Assembly (NCBI GenBank): GCA_021397845.1
Contig: CM038053.1
Coordinates: forward strand, 84,877,157 to 84,941,156
Length of the DNA stretch: 64,000 nucleotides
Direction: 5' to 3'
DNA from: Areca catechu
Taxonomy: Eukaryota; Streptophyta; Magnoliopsida; Arecales; Arecaceae
The notes under the pieces were generated by a model. That model did no database searches. It had not been told where the DNA came from and was given only the letters and a program-made list of their open reading frames with translations. This document shows positions 33,415 to 45,086 of the stretch, piece by piece (position 1 is the stretch's first letter; every line of letters begins with the position of its first letter). The position numbers were made by a program, and so were the translations under genes.

Positions 33415-35429
33415 CTCCCCTCATCACCCTGACCCTGCTCCTGGTCTGAAATTTCCCCAACAGATGGTAAGTGGACACAATGGCTCTGAATTTGTTGAGG
33501 GCCGGTCGGCCCAGGATAGCATTGTAAGGCGAGGTCGTTTAAATAATCACAAAATTGATGAGGAGGGTTTTCTGGAGAGGCTCCATCCCAATTGTCATAG
33601 GGAGAACTATTTTTTTCTTCCACTTCGAATGGAGTTGCCCCCGAAGCTTGTCAGCGGCGCGGGGGATTCCCGTAGCCTGGACCCGGTTAGATTCATTCTT
33701 ACAAAAGCATCATACTGCAATACCTCTATCGAGCTTCCATTATCAACAAGTTTTCTCCTTACATCATAATTGGCAATCACTGCCGACACGACTACAAGAT
33801 CGTTCTCAAAAACATGAGTTTCTAGAAGATCTTCATAAGAGAAAGTGATGGCATTGGAGCCCCGGGACCTTTTAGCAATATCAGTCCCGTCCTCATAACT
33901 TCCTCCGGATCACTGATGCAGCACGCCAACATCCCCGCCAGTTGGCCTTTGATTGGGGAGCTCCGTCTCCTCCGGAGGGTTTCGGGCATTTGATGCTTCA
34001 GCCCGGTCCGGATGGGGTTGAACATACTTGTGTAGGTATCCCCTCCGGATGAGGTCTTCAATAGCATCCTTCAGCTGCAGGCACTCTTCAGTACTGTACC
34101 CATGATCCCTTTGGAAATGATAGAATTTATCTTTGTTCCTTAGGGCAGGAGGGCCCCTCATCGATCGAGGCCTTTACAGAAAGGTCTCGTTCTCGATCTC
34201 CATCAGGATCTTCTCTCTTGGCAGGGACAGAGGCGCATAAGTCTTGAACCTTCGAGGGATGTCTCTCGGCTTCAGACTTCGGCATTGGGTCGACCGTCGA
34301 CTATCACTCGGAGGTCGGACTTCAGGAGCCTTATCGCTCCGCTTCTTGGCGGCCGGCCTTCCTTCAGCTTGACATCGGCCGGTCGCTTGTTCTTCCACCA
34401 GGGTGTACATCTATGCTCTGGCCAGGAGTTCACTGTAGCTTATCGGATGTTTCTTGTCCAGGGAGAAGGTCATCCTGGATGAGCAAAGCCATCGCTTGAA
34501 GGCTGACATCGCTACAGCCTCATTCAAATTCGGGAATTCCATGGCCGCTGAGTTGAAATGGGCTATGAAATCCCAAAGGGTCTCTCCCTTATTTTGCAGC
34601 ACGAGGAAGAGGTAGTTGGTATTCCTTGGGATCCGACTGCAAGTCCTGAAATGGAAAAGGAAAAGTGACTCGAGTTAAGAGGAGCGAATTGTACCTGGCT
34701 GGATGGAAAAGAACCATATCCGGGCGGTCTTCTTAAGGGTTGCGGGGAAGGCGATACAATGGAGAGCATCAGAGGCACCTTGGACCATCATATGGTCTTT
34801 GTACGTGCCCAGATGTTCTATCGGATCAGTGGTATCGTCATAGGGGTCCACCTGTGGGATCTTGAAGCGGCAGGGAATCGTCTCTGCCAGAATCTCATCA
34901 GAGAACGGGGGACGGGAATCGTATACCTATCCCCCTTTGGCCTTCTGTCGGAGGGCAATTTCAGCAATACGCTTCTCCATGTGCATGATCTTGCTGGCAT
35001 AGTCCTTCGGAGGCTCAGCGGTGAGCCGATAGCCAACCAAAATAGATTCAGTGTAGGAAGGCGAAGTGGACCTTGCCCTATTACCATCGGCGCGGTCACC
35101 CAAGGACCTCCGGGGCTCCGCGGCGATGGTAGAATAGTGTTGACGGACCTCCGACCGTCGGCTTCCTTTAGCAGCAGTTAGAGGATTGGTGCAGGAAATA
35201 GCTGGTGGCTGCTGACGGTTATCGACTGCTTCCTGGAAACGCTGGACTGTAGCAGTAAGTGTTTCAATGCGATTCACCAAAGTTTGGAACTACTGTAGCC
35301 CCAACGTGATGGTTGGTTCTACGGTGGTAGGAGCGGTGGCGGTGATATCATTCTCCCTAAGAGGCTCCTCAGACCTGAAAGGAGAGATACCCTCCGGGCA
35401 GTGGCATTTGGAGCTCTTCCCTTAGCCAT
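33415..35429 (-). pseudogene. Element B Gag and protease
   Basis: The start codon is at 35429 (MAKGRAPN). Gag helices are recognisable at 34602-34411 (GETLWDFIAHFNSAAMEF) and the region FYHFQRDHGYSTEECLQLKD (about 34130-34070) is typical of Tat elements. The protease has LVDNGSSIEVLQYDAF (about 33750-33700), with Asn where D-S-G or D-T-G is expected. The last part encodes YNAILGRPALNKFRAIV in a shifted frame and runs into the RT at 10078 across A1. At least four frame changes are visible. Confidence 0.82.
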
Positions 35430-35492
35430 TTTCTTGCCAGGATGATAGATTCCTCCTTTTAGAAGAAACGCCCCCTTCCTCTAGTGCCAATC
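35430..35492 (-). other. Element B leader and primer-binding site
   Basis: On the minus strand, TTGGCACTAGAGGAAGG starts 2 bases after the LTR end (CAGCAATA). The primer tRNA is not a Met-type and I cannot name it with confidence. Confidence 0.6.
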
Positions 35493-35555
35493 TATTGCTG
35501 CGTCAATTACTGGATCGGGAACCGGGGCGGCTGGATGGGCTGGAGCACTCCTCTC
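35493..35555 (-). repeat. 5' LTR of B, short part before solo LTR C
   Basis: TATTGCTGCGTC to CACTCCTCTC, matching 2284-2346. The rest resumes at 39378. Confidence 0.85.
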
Positions 35556-38500
35556 TGTAGGGTTCGGTGGCAAGGCAGAAACATAGATTTCAAAATTTTT
35601 ATCTTTATGAAATCTTCACCAAACCCTTAACCCAAGATCTCCTTAAAAGAATTAAAACATATAACATGTATATATAAGATTTAAACTCATATTAAAGTAC
35701 TAACCTGTATTGCTAAAATCCAAACTTTAAATCTCCACCAAGTGCCCAAATGTTCACCCTCCAATGGTGATCCACACAGAAAAAGATGAAGACTACAATT
35801 TCTTGTTCTTGGCTCCTCTTCTTGAGTTCTTTTTCAAGAATTCAATTCTTAGACTTTTAGGCTGAAATTTTCTTTCTTGAAATTTCTTTTCTTCCTTCTT
35901 TCCTCTTCTTGAATTCTTTTCTTGAATTCCTTTTCTTGAATTCCTTTTCTTGAATTGAATTGGAAGAAGAAATTAAGACAAGTAAAGTCTTAATTCAAGA
36001 AAGAAAAGAAGAAGACAGACCCTTCCTTTTCCCTTTCCTTTAACGTTCAAGACCTTCCTCTTATTCTTGTTTAGGGTCAGAGTTTCGACTGAGATTATCT
36101 TTGTAAGGGAAAGAATACCCAACAAGCATAAAGGGAAGGAGTATTCCAGAGAGGAGGAGAGGAATATGATCTCTGTATTTGATTATCTAAAAGAAACCCC
36201 CGAGAACCCAAACCCTTTTATAGATTTCAGAGGGGCGTTTTCTAAAAATATCGCAACCCTTTGAAGCCCTAGGAATCACGATCCCTCATTCCTCACACGT
36301 CCCCTCAACCAAAAATCATGATTCTCTGATTTAATTTTCGTTTTTCCGACGAGGAGGACTCTCGGAAAAACTTTAAGAAGAATCGCGACTTTTTGAAGAC
36401 GGACTTGCGACCGAAAAATGATGGATCTTTTTTCTTAATTTTTCTGGCCATCAAATCCAGATCCAAGGACGTCAGACAAGGATCCAAATCACCCCCTTTT
36501 CTTGATTTTTCTCTGATGGAATTTCCTTCCCACGTGCGTGAAGAGGAGTCCACACGCGCGTGGACTCCTCTTCTTGGCACGCGCGGGTGAGGAAGGGTGT
36601 GGGCGGCTTGGAGAGAGAGTCTCAGTGCACTTGATTCACTTGGGTTCAGCCATGGGTTAGTCCAATATCCTAAAATTTAAATTAGACCTTAATCTGGTTC
36701 AATTAGAACCCAATTAAGCCCAATTCGGAACCAAATTCGAATCTGATTCAAATGGTAATTGGGTCTACAACACATGCTAGTGGTTTATCCTGCAAACATG
36801 ATTTAATTCCAAATTAAATCCTTCATCAATTCTCTTTTGTGTGTGATCCATTGGGTTCCACACTTAGCTAGCAGTAGGTCCGAGTGCTATTTGACTTAAT
36901 TCGGTTAGATCTCAACTAAGCCGATTTAGGTCAACTCAAACTAGCTCGACTCGGTCAATTAGAATCTAATTCTAATTAACTGATTTGAATTACCATAATT
37001 CAATCATATACCTACAAGACAAGATTGACGTCTAGCAACGTATCATGTCTACCCGGAAGATGTGGAATTTTGATGGAATTACCAAAATACCCTTCAGTGG
37101 TGAGTTACTAGGCAATTCAGTCCTTTGATCAACTTACATCCCAAATATGATTATGAATATGGATACTTGTCAAATCCAATTTCATATTCATCCCTAGCTC
37201 AATCTTTATAATGATGATTCATTAATGAACCATTAGAAATTAACTCTAATGTTCATACTTTGATCAAAGATTTCCTGAATCCATCATTTGATCGAAATTA
37301 GCTGGATGCAATTCGCTCTTACTAGGGCTGATCAATTCCTTGTTGACCTACTCACAACCTCCATATACAATCCACCATACCCAATATCACCTCGTGCATG
37401 ACTCAGTGTCATGATTGATTACGAACCAAAGTATGGATTCTTATATATAAGGTACCATGGTAGTCTCAGGTCAAAGGACCACATGCACTACTCCCACTAT
37501 GAGAATTATCTATTGACAAACTGATAAGGTTCCATTAGATATTCTCAATCTGGATCAATTCAGTGAACTCATTCTCTAATGAACACTCACATCCTAGTAT
37601 TAGTGTCAAACACAAGTGACTGTGAGATTAGTCACCCTCATCACAAAGCATATATGATGCGGGACTAATATGCATGCAATTCTTTTTGTATGTTTTTTAT
37701 ATGGGGTTAGGTGATTAATTCCTAAATTCAGATCAAAATTATTTGTAGGGCATTTTGTATGAGTTTTTGAAGCCAAGCATGCAGATTAGAACCTAGAAAA
37801 GTACTAAAGAAGGATCGCCGGGGCTGAGAAGCCTTGGTTAGGGCAAGTTCTATAATAATAAGACTGGAGGTAGAGGGGGTGTACTTGACAATGTCTGAAG
37901 TACCCGGTGAAGATCGCAGTGAAGGGATCTCTCATTCCTCAATGGATGCGGCCTGGAAAATCGAGCCAAAGACCCGTGGATACCTGGCTTTCTGCTCGGT
38001 GGTCTGATTGAGGCGTGGCTGGAGTCGTTGGTTTCGTAGAAACTCGGGGACCTGCAAACGACCTGTCAGGGGTTAGAAAACTCAAAGGAGATCAAGAAAA
38101 TAAAGGAAAAATAGCGAAGGGAAGAAAGTTTTGGAGGGGCTGGAAGGATGGTTGGCGGTAGGAAGATGATTGCAAACACCGAGAAGAAGAACTCTCAAAC
38201 CCCTTTATGCACACAGCAGGGTAATCACACAAAGCAATTGAAGAACATAAGGTTTATTTCATATATCAAAACCTCTCTTGATACAAGAGGCTAGGGTCTC
38301 TTAAATAGACCCTTAACCTTGGGCCCCAAGTAAGGTACAATTGACATTACATAAGAATCCTTTTCCCCCTCTCAAACCCTAGCTAGAAAATAAGGAAACA
38401 TTAGGTAGAAAAAATCCCTAAAAATTCTCTTGACTCGGCCAACACTCCAAGGACACCTAGGGGGGCATGTTGGGCTTCTAGAAGCAGCAAGAGACTGGCC

Positions 38501-39377
38501 CAAAGGGCCTCGGCCGCATGAGTTTGGGCCTTTGAAAGCTGGGGTGGCCTGGTAGCAAGGTAGCAGGAATATTCCCTGGTATCTTGCTTCTTAGGGCCTT
38601 GGGCTTGGCGCCTGGGCTTGATTTCTTTAGGCTAGGATGCAGATGGAACTCTAAAATTATGGATGCCTTGGTATATGAATATATTTTGGCATCTGGAAGG
38701 GAATCTAGGCATCTGGAAGGCATATGCAAGGAATCAGGATTTTTGAATTTTTCCTCCTAGGGTCTTCAAATCTTTAAGCTGGGTTGGACTTGGGCTATAC
38801 TTCCATGTCTTCAATCTGGTTGGACTTGGTCTTCACTTGTATGATGTGGTCTTTAGTCTTCAATATGATTGAATAGGACTGAAAAAAAATAAATTAGCTC
38901 GACATGAGCTGACTAACACTGGACTGAACTAGCTCAACATTAGCTGACTAGTACAGAACTGAAACTCAAAAGACTCAAATAACAACTAAAATGGACTCAG
39001 ATGGGCTAAGCCCTTATTATAGATGGACTCATAAATTATTGATCAATTCATAGAGGGTTAAAACGCCTCTGTCTTATTCTGGTGCTTCGGGTGTCCCCAC
39101 CAATATATAGGATGTGCTGGTCTTTCCGGAAACATTGATCCCCAACTCAATATCCCATCGACCAGGAATATTTTAGATTAGGGTTTTAAGGCTTTAGGTC
39201 TCACTGGTATGATCTCATCATAACCCTAGAACCATAGCCCTAATCTATGGGATTCATCATATAATCATAAAGACACAGCGTATGATGAAAAAAATGCCTT
39301 TATTATAATAATGTCAATTCATTGATTTTGGGATCGAAATACAATATTTCAATTGGCTTTCAGGGCACAATCTTTCA
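35556..39377 (-). mobile_element. Solo LTR C, probably copia, containing another solo LTR
   Basis: CTCTC flanks it at 35551-35555 and 39378-39382, and the ends are TGTAGGG and CTTTCA. Without the nested solo LTR it is about 2.37 kb. No gag, pol, primer site or polypurine tract is visible, so it is a recombined single LTR. The right end on the minus strand (TGAAAGATTGTGCCCTGAAAGCC) resembles the start of family A. A minus-strand TATA box CTATAAAAG lies at 36215-36223. Imperfect TTTTCTTGAATTC repeats occupy about 35905-35955. Confidence 0.85.
37655..39102 (-). mobile_element. Solo LTR of an X/Y-related chromovirus inside C
   Basis: ATATA flanks it at 37650-37654 and 39103-39107. It runs TGATGCGGGACT to GTCCCCACCA, 1448 bp. 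The ends and layout match the X, Y, E and F LTRs, including GGATGCGGCCTGG also seen in X. No internal sequence remains. Confidence 0.88.
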
Positions 39378-40123
39378 CTCTCCCGGATGAACCTGCAACA
39401 AAGTCCCCAAGGGTGCCGGTGATGTTTCGGCGGGGGACCCTTCGATGCTTAAGTTAGCAGGAGATTGAAGGTAACATAATGGAGGAATCAAAAGATCAAC
39501 GGTGTATGGAAAAGGAAGAGTTGTTCTACCTTCAAACGGGGTCCCTTGAGTACCTTATATAGGCGCAGAACAGTCCAAAATCCATTAGGGGAGAGGTTGA
39601 GAAAGATCGATCTGCCCCTAGGAGAATCTGGAGGGTGGCCACGTGGCGCGCAGATACAGCGGCATCGTGGAAGTAGTGGAGCAGGGTCGTTGGGGTAGCA
39701 GGATCTCGTAGCAACAGAAAGGTGCTTCTGGAATACCCTAGATGCTAAAGCTCGTCTGTCGCACATCGACCATGGAAAAGTTGGTCGGTCGGACCAAAGG
39801 CCAACCTTCAAAGGAGAGCGATGGGCCGAACCCCAGCAGGAGAGGGTCATTCGGACCTCAGCTTCGGTGGGTCAGACCTTTGAAGGAGAAGGAAAGCGAT
39901 GGGTCGGACCCCAGCAGGAGAGGGTCGTTCGGACCTTAGCTCCTGTGGGTCGGACTTCTAAAGGAGAAGGAGAACGAGGGGCCGGACCCCAGTAGGAGAG
40001 GGTCATTCGAACCTCAGCTCCGGTGGGTTGGACCTCTCTTAGTTGGAGCCTTGAAAAGGGCGGCCGGGTCGGACCGCAAGACTAGGCCGGTTCTTACTGA
40101 GGGTGAGCCATCCTGGTACAACA
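39378..40123 (-). repeat. 5' LTR of B, main part
   Basis: Continues from 35555 and ends GGTACAACA. It has three 78-bp units (starts 39816, 39894, 39972) where the 3' LTR has two, and a TATA box at 39555-39563 on the minus strand. Confidence 0.88.
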
Positions 40124-40818
40124 CTTTCCAAGTCTATGGATCTCCTTTTAAGAATATGCTTTCAAGATTGATTGTTACAAACTTAATAAGGTTTCGAGCA
40201 AATCTATTGATAAAACACCATATGAGATATAGACAGGACTTAGGCTGATACTCTCACACCTTAGGATTTGGGGATGCCTAGTTTATGTCAAACATTTAAA
40301 GATAGATAAGCTTGGATCTAGGATTGATAAATATTTTTTTATTAGATATCCAAAAGAAACTAAGGACTCTTACTTCTACCTTGCTAAAGAACAAAAGGTA
40401 TTCATCAGCTTTAGGGTTATCTTTTTAGAAAAGTAGTTCCTTGAAGAAAAAACTAAAGCCATTGAAGTTAAACTTGGTAAAGCTCGACAGGTAAAAGAAC
40501 CAATAGAAATAAGTGAAAATATAAAACTATATTTGATTAGATCAAACATAAATCCCATTATAGAGGTACATTTAAGGGGATCTGGTAGAATACCATGTTA
40601 GCCAGATGGATACTATGGTTTCTTAGTCTGGGATAGTAATCCTATTGAACATGATAAAAATAATGAGAATCTGATCACCTATTTGGATGCCATGTAGAAA
40701 TTTGACTCTGATAAGTGGCTTAAAGCCATGAAATCTTAAATGGAGTCCTTGAAGATCAATGATGTACGGATACTCGTTGATCACTTGAAGGAATAAAATC
40801 TATTATGGTGCAGGATGG
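40124..40818 (+). pseudogene. Copia element D integrase to RT remnant, right part
   Basis: The frame resumes from 2283. Recognisable pieces: NKVSSKSIDKTPYE, LSHLRIWGCLVYVKHLK, FFIRYPKETKDSYFYL and, near the end, KSMESL-like sequence before the RT start. Stops occur every 20-100 codons, so D is the most decayed element. It ends in the RT entry region at about 40818, where F is inserted. The rest lies outside the window. Confidence 0.78.
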
Positions 40819-42055
40819 TGATGGAAAATTTTACATAAAGAGATTGGGTAATTAAAGTTAAGCAATAACCCTAAACATAATAGCAAGATTCAGCCATAAA
40901 GGAATGATTAAATGCACTAAAGAAGACTAATAAAGAGATAGTTGGTTTCCCGCAGTGCAAATCACATTCAAGTAAAGAAAATGGACTTTCATGATTGAGA
41001 AATCATCTGATTAGGACAAAACTCTATTCAATATTTCAGACCTTAGAGGGAAGGAAGGGATTTTGTACCAATAATGAACTCAAGAATTCCTTGTAATGGG
41101 ATCTCTCTTCAAAACTCAAAGATTGATGATTGGATGAAAAGGTTATATCTTCCTCGAATGTAGAAATTTTTTCCTACTGGTTTAGAGGCAAAGAGGACAC
41201 CATCCTTGACTAGAAGCACTTGAGGGATGCTGCAAAACAAAGAACATGAGTGGGTGTGGAAGGGTTGGGAATAAACAAAGCAAGAACAATGGAGATAGGA
41301 AAGGGAAGGAAAAGGCTTGATGGTGATTTCTTGGATGTTGGAAGAGCCAGTTGGTTGGAGCCTCACGCCCTTCTCCCTCACGGAGTGGCAAAGCAAAAAG
41401 ATTGCAAAGGAGGAAAAATAACTTCAAATTTTATTCATAATATAACATGCTTGATTACAAGAGGATTAGGGATATTTATAGACTTCCGTAGCCCTTTCAA
41501 ATTCAAATTACAAGCTTAAAGAGTAGAGTGAAGAGTGGAGAGATAAGTGGGATTTATGCATGAAGAGTAGAAAGATAAGTGGGGGAGTTACAACTTGAAT
41601 TCAAGTTCAAAGCTCTTGGGAGCCTAAATGGAGGTGAGGTGGCATAGTGAGGTGGCATCATGATGTGGCACGGGAGGTGAAGTGGCTTCCCATCTTAGCA
41701 TGGTGAGGTAGCACTCCAACATGGCAAGGTGGTTGGGGTGGTTTGCTCCATCCCATCTTGATGCTTCATGGACTTAATTTTATCCAATTTGAACTCAACT
41801 TAAATCCAAATTGTCTAATTACAAGACCCAACTATTTACATGATCAAATTGATACCAACAAGACTAAATTGAGCCTAGCAAAACTATATTGAAATTAAAA
41901 TTGAAATGGACTCGACTCTAATTACAGGACTCAAGCTGAAATTAAAAATAAAGTTGAAGATAAAATTGGAGTCTAGTTTATTCACTTGTAATCTATATGG
42001 AGCTTGGGTTGACTTGATTTGCTTGGAGCCTTTTTCATATCCTGGTGCCTGCACA
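40819..42055 (-). repeat. 3' LTR of chromovirus-type element F
   Basis: TGATGGAAAATT to GCCTGCACA, 1237 bp. Right of it is the polypurine tract (minus strand CCACCCCGGGAGAGTT), almost the same as for Y, so this is a 3' LTR. A minus-strand TATA box CTATAAATA lies at 41473-41481. The left edge is inferred from where D stops and may be off by a few bases. Confidence 0.75.
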
Positions 42056-42201
42056 AACTCTCCCGGGGTGGGAAGAACTTGACCCTATCGAGTATGGGTT
42101 AACTTGACTTTGGTAATGCTCTAGTAGATCTGGAATGATTCTTTGCAGATCCTCTCCAGTGATTCATGAGTCTTTGAGTTCCGGTCTATTGACCCCATAA
42201 G
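42056..42201 (-). pseudogene. End of the chromodomain of element F
   Basis: Minus-strand translation gives RPELKDS, a stop, ITGEDLQRIIPDLLEHYQSQ and SSSSHPGR, which align with the end of the chromodomain in internal region 2 (GRPDSNDSWISREELQELDP). Only this tail is present; element G cuts it at 42201. The rest of F lies beyond the window. Confidence 0.65.
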
Positions 42202-42530
42202 TGATTTGGATGATAACCAAACATTGGAGCATGCATTTGTTTTACAAACAACTTTTCAAGTATTTTACAAGTTTTTGTAGGATGGTTTCATTGTTTAATT
42301 TCAACTCTTACATTCCTAGTTTTGAAATGAGTTGTGTTGTAAGTAATTCATGTAAAGAAATATCCAAAGAAAAAGTTAAGTAAAAATCATGAAAATGGGT
42401 TACTTCTAGATGTGTTTCAAGCATAAAATTCCTTAGAAATATGGTTAGAAGAGTTTGAAGGCATCTTGAAATTTTGAAGACTTGTTGGATGATTTCTGGA
42501 GAAAAACTGATATTTCACTAAAGATTTCAT

Positions 42531-42990
42531 CCGAGCCGACTTGAAGATAAGAGAGCCGACTCTAGCACATGGCACACATGAAGATTTCTGTCACATAGAT
42601 ATCTGAGCCGACTCTAAGGGACCCGAGTCGACTTGTCCAATTCATGATTTTTTGAATCAGACAAGACCCAAAGGGATTCCGAGCTGACTACTTTGTACTG
42701 TCAGACATCCGAGCTCTCTTAAAAGATTTGAGCCAACTCATCTAGAGTCCAGAAAAAGAGCTCTGAGAACTATAGCCAACTAAGCTGACTCTAAAGAGAA
42801 AGAGCCAACTCTTCTAGACTATATTTTTGATGGCCTGAGGATCCGAGTCGATTAGAATCAAGGCGAGCCGACTCTTATAGAGTGAGGAATTAGAATACTG
42901 TGCATCAAAGCCGACATAATTGAAGAGAGTCGACTCAACCAAAACTACTCTAAGGATCCAAGCCGACTCAATTTATCCGAGCCGACTCGA
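42531..42990. repeat. Cluster of about 14 GAGCCGACTC-like decamers
   Basis: Copies or near copies at about 42533, 42553, 42603, 42621, 42680, 42730, 42782, 42802, 42844, 42864, 42908, 42927, 42959 and 42979. The spacing is irregular, so this is not a simple tandem repeat. The decamer is almost its own reverse complement. All lie upstream of the TATA box. They could be binding sites for a regulator. Confidence 0.75.
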
Positions 42991-43118
42991 AGGTCATTTT
43001 TAGACTTATAACGACTAGTTCCAGAACTTAGAATTTGAATCCAAAACGTGCTTCAATGTTCAAATGTCACATCCCAATGATCTACAATGACTAAAATCAT
43101 CTGAGAAGAGTACAAGAC

Positions 43119-43126
43119 TATATATT
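43119..43126 (+). promoter_or_regulatory. TATA box of the G LTR
   Basis: TATATATT in the context GACTATATATTTGAAGG, about 130 bp downstream of the last decamer and on the sense strand of G. Confidence 0.5.
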
Positions 43127-43424
43127 TGAAGGATTTGAACTACTTTATAAAAGAGATGATGAGTAAATGCTAAATTGAATATCCAAGCTACTTTGTGAGC
43201 AAGAGAGCAATGCAAGAGCATTCAAGACAGTCTTCAAGCCTTCACCAACTACCAACAAATGCTTGAAGCGTTTATTGAAGAAGTTGAAGAAGCCAACCAA
43301 GTGCACTAAAGTGAAATCAATTGGGCTTCTCTTAAGCTGCATCGGCACCATCAGATAAAATTTGTTTGTCATTCTATTGCTTTCTTTTTACAATTTTTTT
43401 TGAATTGTTGGGTTATTGGTGAGC

Positions 43425-43555
43425 CCGGTTTAAAAACCAAATAGGTTCTTGGTTAGCCTGTGTTAAAACCAAGTGTTAGGTTCTTGGTGATCTTGTTTAA
43501 ACCAAGTATTGGGTTTCTTTGGTGAGCCTGGTTTAAAAACCAAAGTGTAAAGGTT
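43425..43555. repeat. GGTTTAAAAACC repeat block in the G LTR
   Basis: Three to four degenerate units of the type CTTGGTGAGCC(T/C)GGTTTAAAAACCAA, each carrying a short inverted repeat around TTTAAAA. They lie downstream of the TATA box, so they would be in the transcribed part. Confidence 0.65.
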
Positions 43556-43838
43556 TGGATTGTGAACCTGTTAAACTAATCGGACTATTTTCCAGTGGGG
43601 AATATTATGAAAATCCCAAGTGGTAATCTTGGGTAGTGAATGTAGGAGTTGGGTTACTCCGAATCACTATAAAATTTATGTGTTTGTAATGTGCATTCTC
43701 TTTATATCCTGCTTCTGCTTTTAATTACTTCAATCACAGCTCTTAACACTTCAAGGGATTTTTAAAGAGCACATAATTGCTTAAACTTTTTAAATTTCTA
43801 ATTCACCTCCCTTTTGGAAAAGCCACCTGGGCAACAAC

Positions 43839-43850
43839 TGGTATCAGAGC
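43839..43850 (+). other. Primer-binding site of G
   Basis: TGGTATCAGAGC, exact Met-tRNA primer site, directly after the LTR. Confidence 0.88.
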
Positions 43851-43882
43851 AGTATCTCTGAATACATTTATAGTAAAGATTA

Positions 43883-45086
43883 ATGGCTCATCCAATGAGT
43901 ACATCTTTGGTCGAAGGCCAATCTACCAATAGACCACCACTCTTCACTGGAATAAATTATTCTAATTAGAAAGCTAGAATGAAAATCTATATTCAAGCTA
44001 TTGATTTTCAATTATGGCAGGTCATTCTAAAAGGGCCACATATTCCCATGATCAAAATTAATGGCGTGGATGTCTCAAAGCCCAAAGAGGACTGGGATGA
44101 ACACGACATGAAGATGGGAGAATTAAATGACAAAGTAATGAATTTATTATACTATGCTTTGGATGCTAACGAGTTCAATTGAATTTTCACTTGCTCTTCT
44201 GCATAGAAAATTTGGGACAAACTCGAAGTGGTCCATGAAGGAACTTCCCAAGTGAAACTTCGAAAATTAATCTTCTTGTACATAGTTACGAACTTTTCAA
44301 AATAGAACCAACTGAAACTATCTCTACCATGTTTACTCACTTTACAGATATTATTAATGATTTGAAAAGTCTTAGCAGGGTTTATTCAAATGCTCATTAG
44401 TACAGAAGATCTTCAGATCACTTTCGAACAAATGGGATCCCAAAGTGACCACCATCCAGGAAGTAAAAGATCTAAACACCTTACCTCTGGATTAATTAAT
44501 GGGTTCACTCATCATGCATGAACTTACCATGCAGCATAGAACTAATGATGATCAGAAGAAGAAGACAATAGCCTTCAAAGCTGCATTAGATCTAAAAAAA
44601 GATAAGGAATCGGAAGATGACTGCACCTCCTCCGAAGATGATCTAGAAGACGAAGATATTTCTATGGTCGTGAGAAGATTTAGAAAGTTTATGGAAAAGA
44701 AGAAAAGAAGATACTATAGAAAATTTCATAAATGAGGTGAGCACTCCAAGGACAAGGACAAGGATAAAGAAAAAGAAAAAGAACAAGTGCCCACATGCTA
44801 TGAATGCAAAAAACCATGGCATATTCATCCCGACTATCCTTTGTTAAAGAAATCTTTCAAGAAGAAGAGAAAGAAAGCTATGGTTGCTACATGGAGTGAC
44901 AGCAAGGAGTTGACTTCATCTGAAGAAGAAGAGACTATGAAAACTGCTAACTTATGTATAATGGATCTCGAAGACGAGGTAACATCCCTCGAACCTCAAT
45001 TAGAATTTACTTTTGATGAATTGAATTCTGCTTTTCATGATCTACTATCTGAATTCAAAAAGGGTGGAGTAAAGATAAGAACTTAA
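43883..45086 (+). pseudogene. Gag of G (SIRE type)
   Basis: Starts MAHPMSTSLVEGQ at 43883. KIYIQAIDFQLWQVILKGP marks the SIRE-type N-terminal domain. A zinc-knuckle-like CYECKKPWHIHPDY follows (about 44796-44837), where the last Cys is Tyr, so metal binding would be impaired. Strongly charged Glu/Lys-rich stretches flank it. Stops break the frame at about 43969, 44180, 44204 and further on; the last open piece ends at 45085. Confidence 0.8.

Larger units (their letters stand above)
2284..40123 (-). mobile_element. Ty3/gypsy Tat-lineage element B, complete but with two nested insertions
   Basis: The element is flanked by CTTTC at 2279-2283 and 40124-40128. LTRs are at 2284-3010 (3') and 35493-35555 plus 39378-40123 (5', split by solo LTR C). 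In element order it has a primer site beside 35493, gag, protease, RT, RNase H, a second RNase H, integrase, then a long 3' region with an antisense gene and tandem repeats. A1 interrupts it at 10079-33414 and C at 35556-39377. A second RNase H and an antisense ORF after integrase are known hallmarks of the plant Tat group. With the insertions removed it would be about 10.7 kb. Multiple frameshifts and stops make it inactive. Confidence 0.9.
42202..43836 (+). repeat. 5' LTR of G
   Basis: Starts TGATTTGGATGATAACC and ends about GGGCAACA, 2 bases before the primer site. About 1635 bp. It contains the decamer cluster (42531-42990), a TATA box near 43119 and a GGTTTAAAAACC repeat block (43425-43555). 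The left boundary rests on where F sequence stops. Confidence 0.72.

Noticed and set aside
35905..35955. Imperfect TTTTCTTGAATTC repeats as a regulatory cluster
   Set aside because: Short, few, and typical of simple-sequence slippage in CT-rich DNA. No further support was visible.
36067..36590. Possible host gene in the gap right of the B 5' LTR
   Set aside because: The region is bounded by CTCTC duplications with TG...CA ends and contains a minus-strand TATA box. It is solo LTR C.
41109..41519. Frames on both strands, one with a hydrophobic Leu/Phe-rich run
   Set aside because: They lie across the F LTR around its TATA box and lack support from related LTRs or any domain.
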